Source: Lachnospiraceae bacterium
GTDB taxonomy: Bacteria; Bacillota; Clostridia; Lachnospirales; Lachnospiraceae
Direction of reading: 5' to 3'
NCBI GenBank assembly: GCA_009774625.1
Contig: VSOB01000087.1
Span: 1-8,863 of the forward strand
DNA: 8,863 bases
Of the stretch, positions 5,830 through 8,863 are shown piece after piece. Position 1 is the stretch's first letter. Every line of letters starts with the position of its first letter. The translations under genes were made by a program, and so were the position numbers. Below the pieces are notes generated by a model that saw only the letters and a program-made list of their open reading frames with translations, made no database searches and had not been told where the DNA came from.

Positions 5830-5882
5830 GTATTATTTATATAGCGATTCAGGATTGTAAACAGGAAAGCGAGGAAAACAGG

Positions 5883-6242
5883 ATGAAAAAAGTAGTGGTG
5901 GGTATCACCGCAATGGTATTGATGCTGTCTGTAAGCAGTATGACTGTATTTGCACACTGCCATTCACGTGGAAGGCATCATTCCTACACCGGCAATTACA
6001 GCAGCTACGGTTATCACAATGGAGGCTGCCAGTATGTGGATGCGGACGGAAACGGCATCTGCGATTATCATGATGCACATTGCTGGTTTGTGGATGCGGA
6101 TGGAGACGGCATTTGTGATGATCACGGCGTAGATTGTCCGTATGTGGATGCGGACGGAGACGGCATCTGTGACAATTATGCTGCAGGAGTTGGCTGTTAT
6201 TATAACGGCACAGGCCATCATGGAGGTTGTGTGGTCAGATAA
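5883..6242 (+). CDS. Small secreted Cys/His/Asp-rich repeat protein, possible calcium or metal binder
   Basis: Protein of 119 residues, not assigned to a named family. A signal peptide (1-24, lysines then a hydrophobic core, probable cleavage VFA|HC) sends it out of the cell. The mature part of 95 residues holds 9 Cys, 10 His and 14 Asp. It has three contiguous 18-residue units starting at C49, C67 and C85, each C-x-(Y/F)-V-D-A-D-G-(D/N)-G-I-C-D. The DxDxDGxxD core resembles calcium-binding loops of thrombospondin type 3 repeats and EF-hand/dockerin loops. A fourth unit, C105-C116, keeps the C-x10-C spacing but has lost the Asp residues and has a His pair. The region before the repeats (25-48) is rich in His, Tyr and Gly. 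A GAGG site lies 8 bases before the ATG. The stop lies 15 bases before the ECF sigma gene, so the three genes almost surely form an operon. Disulfides (C-x10-C within units) or metal-thiolate sites are both possible. Confidence 0.82.
   Translation: MKKVVVGITAMVLMLSVSSMTVFAHCHSRGRHHSYTGNYSSYGYHNGGCQYVDADGNGICDYHDAHCWFVDADGDGICDDHGVDCPYVDADGDGICDNYAAGVGCYYNGTGHHGGCVVR
6027..6188 (+). repeat. Three tandem 54-bp coding repeats
   Basis: Units at 6027-6080, 6081-6134 and 6135-6188 are in frame and encode the 18-residue acidic Cys units. The core (about 30 bases from the GTGGATGCGGA stretch onward) is nearly identical at DNA level, with mainly third-position changes, while the last third of each unit diverges. 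This points to duplication with selection on the core, and to possible copy-number variation between strains. Confidence 0.9.
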
Positions 6243-6257
6243 AGCTGAGGTCTTGCC

Positions 6258-6743
6258 ATGCGGAGCGAACAGGAGATAAACCGGGCGATAGAACGGTATG
6301 CGGATACCGTTCGCCGGATCTGTATGATACATCTGAAGAGCTATCATGATACGGAGGACATATTTCAAACTGTATTTTTGAAATATGTCCAAAGTTCTGC
6401 CGTGTTTGAAAACGAGGAACATGAAAAAGCATGGTTTATTCGGGTTACAGTCAATGCCTGCCGGGATCTGCTTAAGAGCTTTTTCCGCAGTCATACAGTT
6501 CCGCTGGAGGAGGCGCTGCCTCTTCCGGAAAAGATGGCGCCGGATTACAGCGAAGTATGGGAAGCGGTTTTGTCGCTGCCGGTGAAATACAGAGATGTGG
6601 TGTATCTTCATTATTATGAAGGGTATACTGCTGTTGAAATGGGTTCTATTTTGGGAAAAAAGGTGAATACTGTTTATACGCTCCTGACACGTTCCAGACA
6701 ACTGCTCAGGGAAAAGCTGGGAGGTGATGTGTATGACAACTGA
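6258..6743 (+). CDS. ECF-type RNA polymerase sigma factor
   Basis: Group 4 (extracytoplasmic function) sigma factor of 161 residues that would direct RNA polymerase to a small regulon on an envelope signal. Region 2 spans about 8-75, with DTEDIFQTVFLK (31-42) and the aromatic/basic helix EEHEKAWFIRVTVNACRDLLKS (53-74). After a short linker, region 4 (about 98-155) carries LPVKYRDVVYLHYYEGYTAVEMGSILG and the recognition helix VNTVYTLLTRSRQLL. There is no region 1 or 3, as usual for ECF factors. GAGG lies 7 bases before the ATG. The gene's last 11 bases overlap the anti-sigma start, and its end also carries that gene's ribosome binding site, so sigma and anti-sigma are made together. Autoregulation of this operon is typical of the class, but I found no convincing ECF promoter upstream of the first gene. 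Confidence 0.93.
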   Translation: MRSEQEINRAIERYADTVRRICMIHLKSYHDTEDIFQTVFLKYVQSSAVFENEEHEKAWFIRVTVNACRDLLKSFFRSHTVPLEEALPLPEKMAPDYSEVWEAVLSLPVKYRDVVYLHYYEGYTAVEMGSILGKKVNTVYTLLTRSRQLLREKLGGDVYDN

Positions 6744-7479
6744 CAGGCTGAAGGATGCATTTGATCAGATTCGGGCAGAAGAAGAGCTGAAGGCCCATAC
6801 CCGTGAGTTTCTCCTGCAGAAAATACAGAGTTCTCATAAAAGAACGGTGTTTTCCCTCAAACGGCTGGCTGTTGCGGCTGCCTGTCTGTTGCTGCTGTTC
6901 AGCGGCGGATGCTATACCTATTTTACCCCGGCGTATGCCATCAGTGTGGATGTGAACCCTTCTTTTGAACTGGGAATTAACCGGTTTGATAAAGTAGTGT
7001 CTGTAGAAGCCTATAATCAGGATGCTTACAGGCTGACGACATCTCTGGACGTCCGTTATCTGGATTACAGGGACGCATTGGAACGGATTCTGTCAGACCC
7101 CAATATGGAAGCATATCTGATAGAGGACCAGCCTGTTGCCGTTACAGTATTCGGAGCAGATGAGAAAAAGAACAGTGAAATGCTGGCGAATGTGACTGCG
7201 TGTACATCCTCATATCTGAATGTGCATTGTGCCTGCGCCAGCCGGGAAGAAGTGTCCGCTGCTCATGCCTGTGGTATGTCATTTGGAAAATACAGAGTTT
7301 TCCTGGAGCTTCAGGCACTGGACCCGGACGTGACGGCAGAGGAGGTACAGGCCCTTACTATGTGTCAGATCCAGGGCAGGATCGAAAATCTGTCAGGCGG
7401 TACAGACGGTGAGCCGTCCCATCACCATGCGGATGGTGAATGGGAGAAGCATGATGCGGGACATGGGCACGGTCATTGA
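6733..7479 (+). CDS. Membrane anti-sigma factor with RsgI-type external domain and His-rich tail
   Basis: Single-pass anti-sigma factor of 248 residues, presumed to hold the adjacent ECF sigma factor at the membrane. The cytoplasmic part is about 1-43, a membrane helix about 44-64, the rest external. Immediately outside is SVDVNPSFELGINRFDKVVSVEAYN (71-95), the RsgI middle-domain signature; in studied RsgI proteins the Asn-Pro bond of this motif is autoproteolytically cut, here N75-P76. A later stretch, GMSFGKYRVFLELQALDPDVTAEE (181-204), also recalls RsgI-like proteins. External cysteines: C157, C166, C168, C180, C211. The C-terminus has 7 His in the last 19 residues (HHH at 230-232, H240, H244, H246, H248). 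In-frame GTG 6724 and ATG 6727 lie within the strong GGGAGGTGAT site (6719-6728), so ATG 6733, 8 bases after GGAGG, is the best start. Classical RsgI partners SigI; here the partner is an ECF factor. Confidence 0.85.
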   Translation: MTTDRLKDAFDQIRAEEELKAHTREFLLQKIQSSHKRTVFSLKRLAVAAACLLLLFSGGCYTYFTPAYAISVDVNPSFELGINRFDKVVSVEAYNQDAYRLTTSLDVRYLDYRDALERILSDPNMEAYLIEDQPVAVTVFGADEKKNSEMLANVTACTSSYLNVHCACASREEVSAAHACGMSFGKYRVFLELQALDPDVTAEEVQALTMCQIQGRIENLSGGTDGEPSHHHADGEWEKHDAGHGHGH

Positions 7480-7494
7480 CCTATATAATATAGG
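7471..7494. other. Two abutting palindromes at the end of the anti-sigma gene
   Basis: GGTCATTGACC (7471-7481, containing the TGA stop) and CCTATATAATATAGG (7480-7494) are both perfect palindromes sharing two bases. The second contains TATAAT (7484-7489), so it could be a -10 element for the next gene, but no -35 lies at the right distance. A T-run (7503-7508) follows after nine unrelated bases, which is too far for a classical terminator. Function undecided: operator, weak terminator or promoter core. Confidence 0.3.
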
Positions 7495-7566
7495 AACGGG
7501 AGCTTTTTTGCATCCAAAGCAGCATAAAAAACAAAAATTGCAGAATACTAACCAGAGGTGATGGAT

Positions 7567-8655
7567 GTGAATCAGTTCTGGTGGGAAAAAAACAAAAAAT
7601 ACATAGCAGGGGTTGTGACAGCGGCGGCGGTTTTTCTGTTTATGAAATATGTGCTGACGCTTGTCCTGCCCTTTTTTCTTTCTGTCTGTCTGATCTCTGT
7701 AATGCAGCCATTGCTGCAGAAACTGGAGGATAAGCTGCATATCAATAAGAATATATTGGCGGCGATCACTGCGCTGTTGGCGTTGTGCCTGCTGGGGGCG
7801 CTGCTATGGTATACCATGACGATGATATGCAGTCAGATCAGTATGCTGGCCAGAAACATTGATGTGTATGAGGACTGTTTCTGCAGGTTCATCCATTCCT
7901 GCTGCCGGGGTATGGAGCGGAGCATGGGAATCGATGCGGATGCAATGGAAACGATGATATTCAATCATGTGGACAGTTTTACGGCGGATATGAAACGGAA
8001 AGCGTTTCCGAGGCTGATGAATTATTCGGTTTCGTATGTGAAGGCGGTCTGCTCCATTACTGCTTTTCTTGTGATGACTTTTATTGCAACCGTCCTGTTT
8101 GTAAAGGATTTTCGGGGAATCAGAGAAGAGCTTTGCCGGTTCCGCTGGTTTCTTGCCGCAGAGGAGATCAGCCGGGAGATCGGGACGATGGTGTGGCAGT
8201 ATCTGAAGGCGCAGGCGATTATTTTATGTGTGATCAGTGTTCTGTGCGCGTCAGGACTTTGGGTTTTGGGAATCCGTCATGGTGTGACCACCGGTATCCT
8301 GGCCGGTATTCTGGATGCCCTGCCTTTTATCGGAACAGGCATTGTACTGGTGCCGGTGGCTTTATGGCAGTTGATTCAGGGAAAAGTGTGGAAATGTGCA
8401 GGTATCCTGCTGTTATATGGCATATGCGCTCTGGCGCGGGAATTTCTGGAGCCAAAGCTGATCGGCCGGAAAATGGGAATCTATCCGGTGGTGATTCTGC
8501 TTGCCATTTACAGCGGTATTAAACTGTATGGACTGTCCGGTGTTGCACTGGGGCCGTTTTCTTTTCTGGTGATTCGTGAAATTTATCGCAAAGTGGGGGC
8601 TTCTTCGGAAGAGGAAGCCGGAGCGGAAACGAATGTTTTTTGCGAGAACGATTGA
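7567..8655 (+). CDS. YtvI-like AI-2E/PerM family membrane protein
   Basis: Integral membrane protein of 362 residues, the family's usual length. Hydrophobic segments lie at about 12-30, 31-48, 62-85, 155-180, 213-236, 240-268, 276-292 and 305-336, with a soluble region at about 90-150. Family marks are GILDALPFIGTGIVLVP (247-263) and EFLEPKLIGRKMGIYPVVILLAIYSGIKLYG (292-322), typical of the YtvI subgroup, whose genes in Bacillus were linked to sporulation; the transported substrate is unknown and the AI-2 label should not be taken literally. Start: GTG 7558 and ATG 7561 lie in or beside the AGAGGTGAT binding site (7554-7562), so GTG 7567, 8 bases after AGAGG, is the best start. An 87-bp gap separates it from the anti-sigma gene without a clear terminator, so it could be read as a fourth gene of that operon, but function does not obviously connect. 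Confidence 0.85.
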   Translation: MNQFWWEKNKKYIAGVVTAAAVFLFMKYVLTLVLPFFLSVCLISVMQPLLQKLEDKLHINKNILAAITALLALCLLGALLWYTMTMICSQISMLARNIDVYEDCFCRFIHSCCRGMERSMGIDADAMETMIFNHVDSFTADMKRKAFPRLMNYSVSYVKAVCSITAFLVMTFIATVLFVKDFRGIREELCRFRWFLAAEEISREIGTMVWQYLKAQAIILCVISVLCASGLWVLGIRHGVTTGILAGILDALPFIGTGIVLVPVALWQLIQGKVWKCAGILLLYGICALAREFLEPKLIGRKMGIYPVVILLAIYSGIKLYGLSGVALGPFSFLVIREIYRKVGASSEEEAGAETNVFCEND

Positions 8656-8680
8656 CATTTTGTTCGCTTTGTATGAGAAT
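8652..8680 (+). promoter_or_regulatory. Possible proS promoter
   Basis: A perfect TTGACA (8652-8657) overlaps the stop codon of the upstream gene. Seventeen bases later is GAGAAT (8675-8680, 4 of 6 matches). The predicted start near 8687 would give a leader of about 75 bases. The -10 is weak. Confidence 0.35.
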
Positions 8681-8684
8681 ACAA
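8669..8684 (+). other. Small hairpin after the ytvI-like stop
   Basis: TTGTAT (8669-8674), loop GAGA, ATACAA (8679-8684): a 6-bp stem 13 bases after the stop codon. No U-run follows, so it is not a standard intrinsic terminator. It overlaps the possible proS -10 region. Confidence 0.3.
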
Positions 8685-8708
8685 GTTAAAGTTACTTGCG
8701 ATGACAAC

Positions 8709-8737
8709 GGATTTAAGGGGGCGCAGGCCCCAAGTCC
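8709..8737 (+). other. GC-rich leader hairpin upstream of proS
   Basis: GGATTT (8709-8714) pairs with AAGTCC (8732-8737, one G-U pair). After a three-base bulge, GGGGC (8718-8722) pairs with GCCCC (8727-8731) around a GCAG loop. It ends 24 bases before the proS ATG. The outer GGATT can also pair with AATCC (8738-8742), giving an alternative fold. No U-tract follows and no T-box consensus (such as the AGGGUGG core) is present. It may stabilise the mRNA or control proS translation; role unknown. Confidence 0.4.
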
Positions 8738-8761
8738 AATCCAAAGAAAGGGAACCTGAAA

Positions 8762-8863
8762 ATGGCTGAAAAAAAATTAGTGGAATCCATCACCTCGATG
8801 GAGACGGATTTTGCCCAGTGGTATACGGATGTGGTAAAAAAGGCGGAGCTGATTGATTATACA
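8762..8863 (+). CDS. proS: Prolyl-tRNA synthetase, N-terminal fragment (archaeal/eukaryotic type)
   Basis: The first 34 residues of a gene running off the right edge. The run SITSMETDFAQWYTDVVKKAELIDY (residues 9-33) is characteristic of the N-terminus of the archaeal/eukaryotic-type class II prolyl-tRNA synthetase, which charges tRNA-Pro with proline in the cytoplasm. This form, without the bacterial editing insertion, is common in some Clostridia. AAAGGGA (8747-8753) lies 8 bases before the ATG. The catalytic domain is outside the window, so the call rests on this short but distinctive stretch. No T-box is visible upstream. Confidence 0.88.
   Translation, partial: MAEKKLVESITSMETDFAQWYTDVVKKAELIDYT

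Noticed and set aside
5775..5882. ECF-type promoter (AAC and CGT motifs) before the repeat protein/sigma operon
   Set aside because: AAC and CGT elements are present but not at 16-17 base spacing; no sigma-A promoter with both good hexamers was found either.
4467..5963. 498-codon open frame on the minus strand opposite the dehydrogenase gene
   Set aside because: It lies wholly antisense to the strongly supported dehydrogenase and adjacent genes. Its translation is rich in His, Cys and Arg without any family motif. Biased codon use of the real gene explains the open frame.
6027..6188. Regular repeats that could suggest a CRISPR array
   Set aside because: The repeats are in frame, 54 bp with no spacers, and encode a coherent protein with a signal peptide.
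5964..6701. 245-codon minus-strand frame across the repeat protein and sigma gene
   Set aside because: Its repeated segment is the reverse complement of the 54-bp coding repeats; it is a by-product of them.
8656..8761. T-box riboswitch upstream of the synthetase gene
   Set aside because: The gap is only 106 bp, lacks the AGGGUGG T-box core and has no terminator U-run.

Overview
The window reads as chromosomal DNA of an anaerobic, probably spore-forming Clostridia member, most likely Lachnospiraceae. This is inferred from protein content: a PerR-type regulator next to a reverse rubrerythrin, a YqhD-like iron-containing alcohol dehydrogenase, a YtvI-like permease, an RsgI-related anti-sigma factor, and an archaeal/eukaryotic-type prolyl-tRNA synthetase. 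Strong Shine-Dalgarno sites and sigma-A-like promoters fit this. No tRNA, rRNA, IS element, CRISPR array or prophage gene was seen.

Layout. (1) Positions 1-2285, minus strand: a sensor histidine kinase, then its OmpR/PhoB-type response regulator (23-bp overlap), then the first 17 codons of a membrane protein that appears to have its own promoter. (2) Positions 2286-2475: a divergent regulatory region. (3) Positions 2476-3551, plus strand: a PerR-like peroxide sensor and a reverse rubrerythrin, an oxidative-stress pair. (4) Positions 3552-3859: a gene-free stretch of about 300 bp with a strong hairpin, a possible minus-strand small RNA, and a perfect-consensus promoter whose predicted start site is the A of the next gene's ATG. 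(5) Positions 3860-5774: an RluA-family pseudouridine synthase (apparently leaderless) and a YqhD/Bdh-type alcohol dehydrogenase with its own promoter and a palindrome at the predicted transcription start. (6) Positions 5883-7476: a tight three-gene cassette of a small secreted Cys/His/Asp-rich repeat protein, an ECF sigma factor and a membrane anti-sigma factor with an RsgI-type external domain and a His-rich tail. (7) Positions 7567-8655: a YtvI/AI-2E family membrane protein. (8) Positions 8762-8863: the start of proS, preceded by a structured leader.

The most notable unit is region 6. All three genes are spaced for co-translation. The secreted protein carries three 18-residue units with an acidic calcium-loop-like core, plus a decayed fourth unit. 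The anti-sigma factor ends in a cluster of seven histidines outside the membrane. I infer an envelope metal- or calcium-responsive (or thiol-responsive) signalling system in which the secreted protein is ligand, co-sensor or output. The families are recognisable; the combination and its signal are not known to me.
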